A stretch of 64,000 nucleotides of DNA from Vibrio penaeicida (GCF_030689305.1 NZ_JAUYVM010000002.1:124001-188000); one strand, 5' to 3'. Counted from the first letter of the stretch, positions 46,555 to 56,827 are shown. Numbers and translations are program-made. Notes: generated by a model from the sequence alone, not told the origin.

Positions 46555-49500
46555 ATGAATTTTAAGAAACTGAGTTTGGTCACAGCAATGGGTGCAGCAC
46601 TAGTAGGCTGTGGTGCTGATGACCAAGCATACGAATATGTAGATAGAGATGTGTATGAATATGCTCTATCTAGTCTGACAGCGGGTACTCCTCGCAAAAT
46701 AAGCGATGAGAATTGTGTTGATTGCTACGAAATTCCAGTTGATGGTTTGTGGTTATTTCAACAGTCTATGGGTGATCTTTCCAGAACATCTCGAAATACG
46801 CCATATGCGTACGACTATATTAATGGCGAAAGACTTGTAAAGCTCAAGTTTACTAAAGATGGTCTAGTGGCTGAGCTAGTTGAAGGTGACATTACTTTTG
46901 AAGGGGAAACAACTCGATTCCCACAAGAACATAATGAACCACGTTTGTTCACCATCACTGGTACTTATGAAGGTTATCAATGTAAAGAAGATTCATATGG
47001 TGACTGTACCAATGCAGAAGAGAAAATATCTGATCCTAATGTAAGGTGGTGGCAAAAAACTCACTTTACGCCTGATTTTGTTAGTTTAGATATGCATGAT
47101 GAGCAATATTTCTTCGAGAAGTGGCTAGGTGATAAACAAAGCAAATCTCTGACTCACCTTGAGTTCGATCCTAAGAACGCAGGTGTAATCAACATTGAGC
47201 ATGAACACAATATCGTCTCTAAAGCTGGCAACCCAGAAAAAGCAGATGTTTTTTATTCATTAGTTCGTCTAGATAAGCTAGCCACTCCGGGATATCAAGC
47301 TGTTCATTATGACTTGGAAGAACACAATCGCTTTGGTTTTTTCAAAACGTCGTATGAAAAGTTAGATGAAAATTACATTTCAAATCAAAATGGCTACGAA
47401 GGTTATTTCGTTAATCGTTTCGACCCTAGAAAAGATCGTATTGAGTACCAGCTAAGCGATGAATTTTTCCGAAAAGATGCCAATGGGAACCTTGTAAATA
47501 AAGTTTGGCTAGAAGCAACTATTAAAGGATTTGAGTATATCAATAATAGTTTGCAAGATCGTTTTTCCCCTAATGGTCGCCTGATTCCGGAAATTGTAAT
47601 TACAAATAAAACTGAAGCAGTGAATGCAAAAGTTGGAGACATTCGTTCTAACGTTATTCATATTGTTCCAGAAGCCAGTCGTTCAGGTTTGTTAGGTTTT
47701 GGTCCAAGTACTGTAAACCCATTAACGGGCGAAATCGTTAGTGCATACACAATTATGTATCCTGGCGTTTCAAAAATGGGTGTTAGTTCAGGCTGGGATG
47801 AGTTGGTAAGGCTTTATAATAAAGATGAGTTATCTTCACCATATAATCAAAGTTCATCCCAAGGTTATTCAACTTATAATTCTTCATCAATTGTAAGTAA
47901 TGTCTCGGTAACAGAGTCACAGCTGCACACCGCTAATACTGAAAAATCTGACTTAGCAGCGGCAAAATCTGAAATGGAATTACCGGCTGAAGAAGTCAGG
48001 TATGAAGATCGTATCGATATTGAAGTCGAATTAGCCCAAGATCGCGAAAAGATGCAGCACATGATGGCAAACAACATGTATCCTGCTGAGTTATATTCTG
48101 TATCTTCAAAGATTGTTGCAAACAAGACCGATATTACGGAGTTAGACTTTGTTAACCAAGGTTACTTTGTAAACCCGGATGCACATCTCGATTACAGAAA
48201 ACTTAAATCATGGAGTGACTTGACTTCAGAACAACGTAGTGCAGTAACCCATGCGTTTACTGTTCATCAATATCTAACTACTCTTGTCCATGAAATTGGA
48301 CATAATATAGGTCTTCGCCACAACTTTGCTGGCTCCTTTGACCATCACAACTTTTATACGGCTCACCAAGCTCAATCTCTTGGATTGAAGGGCATCTCTG
48401 CTACTTCTTCGATCATGGATTACACTCCATCGGAAATCAATGTGCATCCTGCATTTGGTCTATATGATCGTGCAGCCCTTAGATTTGCTTATCAACGAAA
48501 AGTTGAAGTTCATCAAGAGATTGACGAAGAACGTCTGACAAATGCTGAAATAAATTCAGCAAAAGCGGTAATCCAGACGGACATGTATGACTTAGCTGAA
48601 CTAGACCAAGCTAAGAGAAATGATCTTTCCCAGAAATCCGCTCTTTCTTCTTTAGTCAACGGTTCGACTCTAAATAGCGATGGAAAAGAGGTTAAATACT
48701 TTGGTTTCTGTACTGACGGTAGAGGTCGTAGCAATTCAGAAACAGGCTGTTTAGTATTCGATGAAGGTACAAGTCACGAGGAAATTACTCAAAGTGTTAT
48801 AAACAGATATAACACTACTTTCGAGTCAAGAACTGCTCGTAGAGATCGCGTAGAGTTCAATGAAAACAATAGGTATCTATCTAAATTCATCACCTTACAT
48901 CGCACATTTGACCGCGGTAATATGGTAGCTGATGACTATGCTAGTGAGTACAGATTTTCAGAAAAACTCAACCCTATACAAGCATGTCTTTCTCCTTCCA
49001 ATAGTGAGGAAGAAAATCGTTGTGATATCACTCGCGCAGCATATAAACAGGCTTATTTTTACTTAGATCTTTTAAAATTACCTGAGAAAACTTGTGAAGT
49101 TGACGTAACAGTGCACGCTCCAAGTAGCCGTGGTGGGTATGGGGAGATTTATCAAGTACGACAAAACTGGCCTCTTAGTGCTCTAAACTGGGTTGCTGGT
49201 ATTACTGGTGGTAACGTATATTCAGAACAAAATCATCTCCCTAACTCTTGTTTTGACGAAAAATTGGTAAATGCACTTGAAGCAGGCCTCAGACCAATTA
49301 ATGGTCAAATGTATGGTTATAGTGTTATAGCAGAATCTAAGCATGGTAACTTCCTAAACAAGGTCACTCTTACAAATAGAGCGAGCTCAGAGCATGCTTC
49401 ATACATTGGATATGAGGTTGATCATTTGGGAATTTGGCTGGACAAACTTCTAGCTTTGGAATACCTCCTAAAACCATCTGGACTGAGAGGTATCGATTTT

Positions 49501-50652
49501 GCCCTAGCTGATCTACCCGGTATTCGCCAAGAAATTGATACTTTAGTTAATCACTGGACTTTAGGGACTCCACTTCCTTCCGTATCAGATCAAACAGCGG
49601 TTGCGCGTGAGTTTTCTAAAGTACTTAATCCATACGAATTTGTAGACTCTGAAGGTAGAACGGTATCAGTTACTACTTACAAGCCAGCCTGGACGAATGT
49701 AGAGATTTCGCCGACACCAGGAAGACTTTCTTGGCACCTTAATCGATGGTATGGAACGAATAATAGCGGATCTACTCCGATCTCTAAGGCGCTTTTATAT
49801 ACGATCACGAAAAATGATAGTTATAGAACAGATTTGTTTAAACCTGAAGCATTTGAGCTTTTAGAGAAAATAGGCTTACGTGACGGCGGTTGGGTATCCT
49901 CTAACCCAAAATATATCAATATCCTAGGTGAGACATACTTTGCTGGAATAGATAACTCTATTGGCCATTCTATGATCAGCGATATTCTAAGCACGGATAC
50001 CTATAAACTTAAATCCTACTCAATTACTGAATTGAATACTCACCTAGAGTTAAGAGCGCGTACGTTAAGTCCAATCATAGATGCATCAGCTACAGCTGCT
50101 ACTACATCTCAAGCAGAACAAAGTTTTCTTAAGTCTTCCACTGAAGCTCAAGAGATTGCGTCATTTGGTCTTGACGCAAAAGTATTCTTTGATGCGGTAA
50201 CTGCTCACTACAACTCAAAAAGCTATCCCCGTGAATGGTTGTTTAGCTGGGCCGTGTATTTGGAAGCTCTATGGACAGTAAGAGATCAATTAATTAGCTC
50301 AGGCACACTCGTTTTTGACGCTGAAAAGGATTGTTACGTTCTTGGTCAGCTTGGATGTATGTATACAAATAATCTCGATTACGCAGGTACAGCAACTAGT
50401 GTAGCTGGAGACATAGTGTTCAAAGCTTGGGATATCTATAAGACTGGTAATACTCAATCAGTTTCTAGATTTATAGCCGAATACTCAGGCAGCTATCAAA
50501 ATGCGAACTTAGGAGAGCTATTTGATATTAGTGCTAACACTATTAGGTCTTATGTTAGCTCACCAGCAGCAGCGACGATTAAAGAGGTTGATGATGTTGG
50601 ATTGAGAAACCTAGTTATTATTGATGAAAATCAGAGAGTAAGTCAGTTCTAA
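46555..50652 (+). CDS. Zinc metalloprotease lipoprotein (metzincin, EcxA-like)
   Basis: 1365 residues. Lipoprotein signal with Cys19 (LVGC; +2 Gly, so probably outer membrane). The zinc site is HEIGHNIGLRH (His579, Glu580, His583, His589), the full metzincin form HExxHxxGxxH, with the Met-turn SSIMDYTP (Met621) 30 residues later. The layout resembles the bacterial zinc-dependent proteases with DUF5117-type N-terminal and DUF4953/EcxA-type zinc-binding regions, but it is longer. The 700 residues after the catalytic part hold several Cys and no motif that I recognise. It should digest proteins at the cell surface. Neighbours: outer-membrane barrel before, large lipoprotein after, peptide importer upstream. 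Confidence 0.88.
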   Translation: MNFKKLSLVTAMGAALVGCGADDQAYEYVDRDVYEYALSSLTAGTPRKISDENCVDCYEIPVDGLWLFQQSMGDLSRTSRNTPYAYDYINGERLVKLKFTKDGLVAELVEGDITFEGETTRFPQEHNEPRLFTITGTYEGYQCKEDSYGDCTNAEEKISDPNVRWWQKTHFTPDFVSLDMHDEQYFFEKWLGDKQSKSLTHLEFDPKNAGVINIEHEHNIVSKAGNPEKADVFYSLVRLDKLATPGYQAVHYDLEEHNRFGFFKTSYEKLDENYISNQNGYEGYFVNRFDPRKDRIEYQLSDEFFRKDANGNLVNKVWLEATIKGFEYINNSLQDRFSPNGRLIPEIVITNKTEAVNAKVGDIRSNVIHIVPEASRSGLLGFGPSTVNPLTGEIVSAYTIMYPGVSKMGVSSGWDELVRLYNKDELSSPYNQSSSQGYSTYNSSSIVSNVSVTESQLHTANTEKSDLAAAKSEMELPAEEVRYEDRIDIEVELAQDREKMQHMMANNMYPAELYSVSSKIVANKTDITELDFVNQGYFVNPDAHLDYRKLKSWSDLTSEQRSAVTHAFTVHQYLTTLVHEIGHNIGLRHNFAGSFDHHNFYTAHQAQSLGLKGISATSSIMDYTPSEINVHPAFGLYDRAALRFAYQRKVEVHQEIDEERLTNAEINSAKAVIQTDMYDLAELDQAKRNDLSQKSALSSLVNGSTLNSDGKEVKYFGFCTDGRGRSNSETGCLVFDEGTSHEEITQSVINRYNTTFESRTARRDRVEFNENNRYLSKFITLHRTFDRGNMVADDYASEYRFSEKLNPIQACLSPSNSEEENRCDITRAAYKQAYFYLDLLKLPEKTCEVDVTVHAPSSRGGYGEIYQVRQNWPLSALNWVAGITGGNVYSEQNHLPNSCFDEKLVNALEAGLRPINGQMYGYSVIAESKHGNFLNKVTLTNRASSEHASYIGYEVDHLGIWLDKLLALEYLLKPSGLRGIDFALADLPGIRQEIDTLVNHWTLGTPLPSVSDQTAVAREFSKVLNPYEFVDSEGRTVSVTTYKPAWTNVEISPTPGRLSWHLNRWYGTNNSGSTPISKALLYTITKNDSYRTDLFKPEAFELLEKIGLRDGGWVSSNPKYINILGETYFAGIDNSIGHSMISDILSTDTYKLKSYSITELNTHLELRARTLSPIIDASATAATTSQAEQSFLKSSTEAQEIASFGLDAKVFFDAVTAHYNSKSYPREWLFSWAVYLEALWTVRDQLISSGTLVFDAEKDCYVLGQLGCMYTNNLDYAGTATSVAGDIVFKAWDIYKTGNTQSVSRFIAEYSGSYQNANLGELFDISANTIRSYVSSPAAATIKEVDDVGLRNLVIIDENQRVSQF

Positions 50653-50699
50653 AATTTTTCGGTCAGGTGTCAAAGCCTGGCCGATTCATGGAGAGATAA

Positions 50700-53204
50700 A
50701 TGAAAAGAACAATATTAGCGAGTCTTATCCCTGCGATGTTATTAACGGCATGCGGTGGAGATTCGAATAAAAACGAAACAAGTCCTATAGCTCAAAGCCG
50801 TTCAGACCATACAGAGATTAGGGTCATAGATGGTTACTTATCTAATGCCAATGTATATCTTGATAAGAATGATAACGGTGTTTTTGAAAATACCGAAAAA
50901 ATTGGGGTTACAAGCGAGTCTGGTTTAATTTTAGTAAAAACCGATGAATTAAAGCACTCACTGGGAGCCATTGCTGTTCCGTATGAAACAGCAGATCAAG
51001 ACAGACCTTATCATGCTGTTTTAAGAACGTTTGAGCTTCATGCTCCAAATGGTTCTACAGTTGTATCTCCTTTCACGGATTTAGTATATCGTGAGGCTGA
51101 GCGCTTAAAGGCTGGTTCTGTTGACTCAATTGATTTATACGTTGCTCAGGCTGCACAGACTATTGAGTCAGAGTTAAAAGTGCTAGGTGCACCAGATAAC
51201 TTAGATATTTTGAGCTACGATTTCGTAGCTGATAACAGCTTATTTGCCAAAAAAGTACACAAAGTAGCGCTGTCTCTTGTAGAAGCAGAAAAATCTGGTA
51301 ATGATGACTACCTTACAGATTTGTTACCTTATTTTGTCTCAGAAGCTAATTCACTAAGTGAGAATGTGTTAAGTGATCACAATACATATATTACTGGCGA
51401 CATCGACGATGCTGGGGACGGCTTTGTATACGTCGATTCTGTAAGAACGGAGGCATACTTCTCGTCCGAAAACAGTAAGCTTCAAGCTTTGAGTGATACA
51501 GTTAAAGGATTATCTGCGAAAGTTGGCTCAGAGTTAAATACCCAAAATATTGACATATCTAACCTATTTGAAGGGAAAGTTAATCTTGAAATTTTAAGTA
51601 CTTTAGGCGAACCACTGACTTCTCTAAATGGTCTTGAATTGAGCGTGTCTGATACTCAATTGACTATTTCTGGTACTCCTTACTTGGATGGTCTTAATAA
51701 GTTTATTCTTAAAGCAACTGAGATAGTAAAAGATAAAGAAAAGCGAAATTCGCACGTTATTCTCACTTTAGATGTCGAGCCAAAGTATCTTAAGCCAACA
51801 TTAACTACAACCGGGAAACGTGAACTTGAACGGTTAGCTTCGATATTCAAGGAATCAGTTACTGGTGGTGATACGATTTTCGTCGAGCTATCTACTGGAG
51901 AGTTGTTTTCTCCGGGTATAGAAGCCAGTAGCGTTGGTGAAGAGCGGTTTAATTTAAGTATTGATGCTTCTTTTGGTGATTTGACACTTGGTCAGTTAAA
52001 GAATTTACCAAACGCAATTGAGCATAAGCTTTCTATGATGGAAAACGTCACTGAGGATGATAGAAAAGCGCTAGAAACCTCTGAGCAATGGGTTATATAT
52101 GGAAACGTGGCTAATAATGCCGTTGGTAATTACTCCGTTGGGTATACCTATCAACATGAGGTATTAAGCAAAGACGGAAACGTATTAGATCATGTCGTTG
52201 TATCGGAAGAATTTGTTAAGATCACCGTCAAGTCGTTGGCTCATGCTAATAACGTTCGAACTCTAGAGTCTAATATATTTGGTTTTAAAGCGAGTCCTTT
52301 TACAGCTGCTAAAGATCTTTATGCTCAATGTAAGCTGGTTAAATTTGATTCGGGTAAAGTATTCTCAAATACCTTCCAAGCCTCAAATTACTCTGCTTGC
52401 CCTCAAAACCCTGAGTATTTTGAAATTGGTACATACACCTCAAATGATAGTAAAATAAATTTAATTATAGATGATAAATCCTATGCTCTTGACGTTTGGT
52501 TCAACTCACAGGGTTCAACTGGGTTGACTGCATTTACTTTAACTGATGTGCTCGGCAATCAGACTTATCACCAAGGCGTCTATGAGGTAGCAACAGTAGA
52601 GGATATAGACCCTATTGAAAGCTTTGTTTTTGGGTCTACTACATCTTTTCAGTATGGCAAAGACGCTTTTTTTAATGGGGATCCCCTTTATGTAAATCGA
52701 TTCAGTGGCGCTATATTGACACTTGCGAAAACAAGCAAGCGAGCGCAATCTCCAGACTATGTAGACGCTAATCTTGTTTATGTTCAAGGCGAAGAGAAAA
52801 AAGCTCCGGAACAAAATATCTACCCTCAATTAAGTCTGGAATTTAATAGAACTTGTAGTGAACTTGGATATGATGACGGAGCTGCCTCCAAAGGTAAGAA
52901 GCTAATTGTATCGGAAGTGATTTCTTCCAAGGGAGATATTTTTAGACTCGGTAGAGTGTCAACACATGGTGAAAATTGTGCGTTTTTATATGATACGAGT
53001 AATGATTTTGAAAACCTAAGTACTAACTACGCAGAAAGTGATTTTTTTGAAGTTACAATTCATCGTACACCTAAGGTTTTAAATTGGTTTGACCCAATAC
53101 GAGGTCCCCTTTCTTCAACTAGACAAGCAAATGACCATGTTGAAACATTAAGGGTAGAACACATCCCGACGATTCTTCTTCCAAAAGAGCCTGAGCAACC
53201 TTAA
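50700..53204 (+). CDS. Large lipoprotein of unknown function
   Basis: 834 residues. Lipoprotein signal with Cys18 (LLTAC; +2 Gly). Residues about 43-75 (IRVIDGYLSNANVYLDKNDNGVFE) contain an EF-hand-like calcium loop DKNDNGVFE, common in secreted and adhesive proteins. A cadherin/He-PIG-like beta module is suggested near 300-350 by SNLFEGKVNLE and LTISGTPYLDGLNKFILKATE. The rest has no known motif. It follows the metalloprotease after 47 bases and ends in a strong terminator. It may be an inhibitor, substrate-binding or scaffold partner of the protease; this is inference from position only. Confidence 0.78.
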   Translation: MKRTILASLIPAMLLTACGGDSNKNETSPIAQSRSDHTEIRVIDGYLSNANVYLDKNDNGVFENTEKIGVTSESGLILVKTDELKHSLGAIAVPYETADQDRPYHAVLRTFELHAPNGSTVVSPFTDLVYREAERLKAGSVDSIDLYVAQAAQTIESELKVLGAPDNLDILSYDFVADNSLFAKKVHKVALSLVEAEKSGNDDYLTDLLPYFVSEANSLSENVLSDHNTYITGDIDDAGDGFVYVDSVRTEAYFSSENSKLQALSDTVKGLSAKVGSELNTQNIDISNLFEGKVNLEILSTLGEPLTSLNGLELSVSDTQLTISGTPYLDGLNKFILKATEIVKDKEKRNSHVILTLDVEPKYLKPTLTTTGKRELERLASIFKESVTGGDTIFVELSTGELFSPGIEASSVGEERFNLSIDASFGDLTLGQLKNLPNAIEHKLSMMENVTEDDRKALETSEQWVIYGNVANNAVGNYSVGYTYQHEVLSKDGNVLDHVVVSEEFVKITVKSLAHANNVRTLESNIFGFKASPFTAAKDLYAQCKLVKFDSGKVFSNTFQASNYSACPQNPEYFEIGTYTSNDSKINLIIDDKSYALDVWFNSQGSTGLTAFTLTDVLGNQTYHQGVYEVATVEDIDPIESFVFGSTTSFQYGKDAFFNGDPLYVNRFSGAILTLAKTSKRAQSPDYVDANLVYVQGEEKKAPEQNIYPQLSLEFNRTCSELGYDDGAASKGKKLIVSEVISSKGDIFRLGRVSTHGENCAFLYDTSNDFENLSTNYAESDFFEVTIHRTPKVLNWFDPIRGPLSSTRQANDHVETLRVEHIPTILLPKEPEQP

Positions 53205-53207
53205 CTC

Positions 53208-53237
53208 AAAGCCCCAACACTAAGTTGGGGCTTTTTT
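53208..53237 (+). terminator. Terminator of the barrel-protease-lipoprotein operon
   Basis: AAAGCCCCAAC (53208-53218) and GTTGGGGCTTT (53224-53234), loop ACTAA, then a T-run. Right edge of the probable accessory block. Confidence 0.9.
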
Positions 53238-53282
53238 ACATCAACATTAAATTGAGCCGACAACTAGCGAAAACCAAACACA

Positions 53283-53314
53283 AAAAAGCCAGAGACTAAA
53301 GTCTCTGGCTTTTT
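53283..53314. terminator. Terminator of the small barrel gene
   Basis: AAAAAGCCAGAGAC (53283-53296) and GTCTCTGGCTTTTT (53301-53314): 14-bp perfect stem, loop TAAA, T-rich on both strands. It mainly serves the minus-strand gene at 53336. Confidence 0.9.
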
Positions 53315-53335
53315 AAATTTAACTAGGAAATAAGA

Positions 53336-53878
53336 TTAAAACTTAAATCTTGCTGTCATCATAAATTGGTCGCCGTAGAAGTCATTTAGTAAGCCTTCTA
53401 GACCAATTGAGAACAGTTCCGTTGAATGGAAGCGACCGTATACAGAGCCTGTCCACTCATCTTTTTGCTTAATGGATACGTAACCCACTTTACCGCCCAC
53501 CTCAAATTGTGGACCAAGCCACTGGCGTACACCAAGGTTGATTTGCATCCCGGTATCGATATCTTGGCTATCGTTATCAACCGCGCGGAACAGCATTTCA
53601 CCTGTAAGGTCAGCCCAGTTGTTTACAGGAGCATGAAATCCAAAACCTGCAGCTAGGTTGAAGTCACCTTTAAATCTAGAATCAATGGTGGCAACCATAT
53701 GTGCATTTGGGTGAACTGATTTGCTAAAACCACCACCAAACGTCATTGGGCTTGCACCAATTCGAGCTTCAGCATAGTCGTAGTTAAAGTTGCTCATTGA
53801 CGCGACGTTGTCTTTGTCGGCAGCAAATGAAGAAGCAGATACTGCCATCAAACCAATGGCTAACAGTGTCTTACGCAT
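53336..53878 (-). CDS. Small outer-membrane barrel protein
   Basis: 180 residues with a signal peptide (cleavage after SFA, residue 19). Short alternating strands end in MMTARFKF; a C-terminal Phe and about eight strands suggest a small outer-membrane barrel, in the manner of YfaZ or OmpW-like proteins. No cysteines. The function is unknown. It is divergent from the ydgA-like gene and has a strong terminator. Confidence 0.75.
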   Translation of the reverse strand: MRKTLLAIGLMAVSASSFAADKDNVASMSNFNYDYAEARIGASPMTFGGGFSKSVHPNAHMVATIDSRFKGDFNLAAGFGFHAPVNNWADLTGEMLFRAVDNDSQDIDTGMQINLGVRQWLGPQFEVGGKVGYVSIKQKDEWTGSVYGRFHSTELFSIGLEGLLNDFYGDQFMMTARFKF

Positions 53879-54197
53879 AATTTAGACAAACCTTATGTAG
53901 TTGGTACAGGCAGTGCATGATAGAGCAAAGCCTTTAAGTTCTTTGAATTACTAGGGAATATGATAATGCATCCAACCTAGGATTCATCAAAAATTTAAAA
54001 GAATTTCCATTTTTGTGGAGGTTTTCTAACCATATTGACTGAAATTCCCTCTTCGTCACGCAATTCAATGTGTTTGGTTACATCTTGCTCGCGTATTTAC
54101 ACGGTTAAAATGGAAGTGTTTCTAGATATACATACGCTTTCCACTTCTTGCGTAAATTGATGTAGACTGCGTTTTTTAACTTCATATTAAAGACAGC
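53879..54197. other. Divergent promoter region
   Basis: About 320 AT-rich bases between the small barrel gene and the ydgA-like gene. I see no gene, RNA or strong operator in it. A 67-codon minus-strand frame overlaps the ydgA-like start and is only its shadow. Confidence 0.5.
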
Positions 54198-55460
54198 ATG
54201 CATTCTCTTAAAAAAATGGGCGCCATTGGCGGTGCTATTCTTCTGGTGGCATGTTGGCCACTTGCAGTCGGTCAGATAGCGCAAAAAGTTATCGAAGATG
54301 GTGTACAAAATTTAAATAGCAGTTCTGTTAAAGCAGAGATAGCCGAATACGACAGAGGTTACTTTTCTGCGACTGCAATCACTCGCTACACAATCACCGA
54401 CCCGCAGTTAGTCAAAAGCCTAGAAGCCGACGGTTTGCCTGCTTCAATCGAAGTTGTGCATGATATAAGCCATGGCTTGGTTGGAATCGATGCGCATTCT
54501 TATGTGAAGGACTCACTGCTCATTCAATTCGAGCTGGCGACCCAGACTAAATTGAACGGAGACACTCACTTTGAGTTAGTGGGACGAAAATTTAATTTTA
54601 CTGACTCTAAAGGTGCCGAACTTATTGTCGGTCAGTATGCAGCACAAGGTGTAGCCTCTGTTGCTGGTGCGTTAGAAGCGACAGTTACTGTGCCAAAAGC
54701 GTCGGTTAACTTTTCGAACGGCGACAATTTGGTTTTGAACAGCTTTATTGGTGAAGGGGCAGGGCAACGTGAAGGGGACTTGTGGGTTGGCCAGCAAAAC
54801 ATCAGCGTCAAAGGTTTTCAGCTTTCATCAGCTTCTGGGGAAAACGATTTTCAACTTGAAGATCTGCAATATGTGCTGAAAACCAATAAAGACGAATCAG
54901 GTGAAAAATTTGACAGCGTGCAAACACTCTCCATTAAAAGTGCTTCAACTGGGGAGAATCACGCCAGAGATTTGGAGCTAGATTTTGCTTTTAACGGTAT
55001 TAACAGCCAAGCACTAGAGCAACTTATTTCGATTTATGGGACTGGCGAGAACCTGACAGAAGAGCGAATGAACGAAAGTATGCCGTTGCTGGATCAATTG
55101 GTCGAAACCGGCTTTGGCGTTCAGCTTAACAAGTTTGCACTCAATTTGGATGGAGGGGACTTCCAATCAGCATGGCAGTTAACCGTTCCCTCTGGGCAAA
55201 AAAATGTTTCTCAAAATGCATCTGTACTATTGAATGTCGTTGAGGGAAATTTGGACGCTTTTATTTCTAATGAGCTACTTCAATCCTATCCATTTGTGCG
55301 AGAAAACATAGATGAGCTTTTGATTATGGAGTTTGCTAGCGAAGACGCCAAAGGTGTTGGTTTGAATGCGAAGCTGATTAATGGTCAGGTAACCTTCTCT
55401 AGCGGGAAGCAAATACCACTTCTTGCACTATTCATGCCTTTGATGGCTGGTGGTAAGTAG
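54198..55460 (+). CDS. YdgA family protein (DUF945)
   Basis: 420 residues with an N-terminal membrane anchor or signal (about 8-27: GAIGGAILLVACWPLAVG). The start of the mature part, IAQKVIEDGVQNLNSSSVKAEIAEYDRGYFSATAITRYTI, is the family signature. Most of the rest is beta-rich and periplasmic. The YdgA family has no established enzymatic role; members are reported to affect motility or envelope functions in some bacteria. Here it is monocistronic, terminated at 55492, and next to serC. The ribosome site is weak. Confidence 0.85.
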   Translation: MHSLKKMGAIGGAILLVACWPLAVGQIAQKVIEDGVQNLNSSSVKAEIAEYDRGYFSATAITRYTITDPQLVKSLEADGLPASIEVVHDISHGLVGIDAHSYVKDSLLIQFELATQTKLNGDTHFELVGRKFNFTDSKGAELIVGQYAAQGVASVAGALEATVTVPKASVNFSNGDNLVLNSFIGEGAGQREGDLWVGQQNISVKGFQLSSASGENDFQLEDLQYVLKTNKDESGEKFDSVQTLSIKSASTGENHARDLELDFAFNGINSQALEQLISIYGTGENLTEERMNESMPLLDQLVETGFGVQLNKFALNLDGGDFQSAWQLTVPSGQKNVSQNASVLLNVVEGNLDAFISNELLQSYPFVRENIDELLIMEFASEDAKGVGLNAKLINGQVTFSSGKQIPLLALFMPLMAGGK

Positions 55461-55491
55461 AGTTCTTTACCGAAAATAGCGAATTGAATAT

Positions 55492-55517
55492 AAAAAGAAG
55501 TCATAAGACTTCTTTTT
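55492..55517 (+). terminator. Terminator of the ydgA-like gene
   Basis: AAAAAGAAGTC (55492-55502) and GACTTCTTTTT (55507-55517) around ATAA, T-rich after it. Confidence 0.85.
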
Positions 55518-55614
55518 TTGTGTTTTCTCCGTTTTTTTCTTTTTCCCGATCTCAAAAAGTGGTATTACTGATGTAAATCTCGATTTGTATTTTAACGCAG
55601 GAGCATTCTTCATC

Positions 55615-56697
55615 ATGGAACCGATTTATAATTTCAGTGCAGGCCCAGCAGGTTTACCTAAAGCGGTAATGGAAAAAGCGCAAGCTGAATTCATCAACTG
55701 GAATGGTATTGGCACGTCGGTAATGGAAATCAGCCATCGCAGTAAAGAATTCATTGCTGTTGCTGAAAAAGCAGAACAAGATCTAAGAGATCTCCTGTCC
55801 ATCCCTAACAACTATAAAGTGTTGTTTTGCCATGGTGGTGCTCGCGCTCAGTTCGCGGCAGTACCAATGAATCTGCTCGGCGATAAAACAACAGCAGACT
55901 ATGTTGATGCAGGTTACTGGGCGCTAAGTGCTGTAACGGAAGCAAAGAAATATTGCCAACCTCGCGTTATCGACGCGAAAACGGAAGTTGATGGCAAAGT
56001 TGCGGTTACTCCACCTTCTGAGTGGGAAATTGATGAAAACGCTGCTTATGTACACTTTTGCCCGAATGAAACTATTGATGGCGTAGAGATTACAGAACTG
56101 CCTGTTACAGATAAACCCATTGTTGCGGATCTTTCATCCACTATTCTGTCTCGCAAAATCGATGTATCTCAATACGGTGCTATTTACGCAGGCGCTCAGA
56201 AAAACATCGGTGCAGCGGGTATTTGTATAGTAATCGTTCGTGAAGACTTGCTTGAATTGGCATCAGATGCACTTCCAAGCATTCTTAATTACAAGGTATT
56301 GGCTGAAAAAGACTCCATGTTTAACACACCACCTACCTATGCATGGTATTTATCTGGGCTAGTTTTTGCATGGTTGAAAGAGCAAGGTGGCGTAGAAGCA
56401 ATAGAGCAGGTAAACAAAGAGAAGGCAGATCTACTGTACAATTACATTGATGCTTCTGATTTTTATCGCAATCAGGTTCACCCAAACAGCCGTTCGCGCA
56501 TGAACGTACCTTTCCAGTTAGCGAAACCTGAATTAGACGGTAAGTTTTTAGAGTTAGCTCAAGAAGCCGGTTTACAGGCGTTAAAAGGTCATCGAGCAGT
56601 GGGCGGTATGCGTGCTTCTATTTACAACGCAATGCCACTAGAAGGTGTGCAAGCTTTAGTTGAATTTATGAAGCAGTTCGAGATCGAATACGCCTAA
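55615..56697 (+). CDS. serC: Phosphoserine aminotransferase
   Basis: 360 residues from ATG 55615 ([15 protein letters not shown], the standard N-terminus); the frame can be read back to a TTG at 55585 without conservation. AGGAG at 55599-55603 is 11 bases away, slightly far. PLP lysine Lys196 in [11 protein letters not shown]; the phosphate-binding GGARAQF (74-80) and the C-terminal [16 protein letters not shown] are conserved. It makes phosphoserine for serine biosynthesis and acts in pyridoxal 5'-phosphate synthesis (with PdxB). Monocistronic with terminator at 56724. Confidence 0.96.
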   Translation: MEPIYNFSAGPAGLPKAVMEKAQAEFINWNGIGTSVMEISHRSKEFIAVAEKAEQDLRDLLSIPNNYKVLFCHGGARAQFAAVPMNLLGDKTTADYVDAGYWALSAVTEAKKYCQPRVIDAKTEVDGKVAVTPPSEWEIDENAAYVHFCPNETIDGVEITELPVTDKPIVADLSSTILSRKIDVSQYGAIYAGAQKNIGAAGICIVIVREDLLELASDALPSILNYKVLAEKDSMFNTPPTYAWYLSGLVFAWLKEQGGVEAIEQVNKEKADLLYNYIDASDFYRNQVHPNSRSRMNVPFQLAKPELDGKFLELAQEAGLQALKGHRAVGGMRASIYNAMPLEGVQALVEFMKQFEIEYA

Positions 56698-56723
56698 CAA
56701 TTCACAAAGTTTAATTTTAAGAG

Positions 56724-56747
56724 CCCAGCCATGTGCTGGGTTTTTTT
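56724..56747 (+). terminator. Terminator of serC
   Basis: CCCAGC (56724-56729) pairs with GCTGGG (56735-56740), followed by TTTTTTT. Confidence 0.85.
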
Positions 56748-56827
56748 GTCTCCATTTTTCGTGCGCTATTTGATTGTCTTACGTGCTCAAAGCAAAGGGT
56801 GTTTATAAGGTATAGACTTTACACAAG

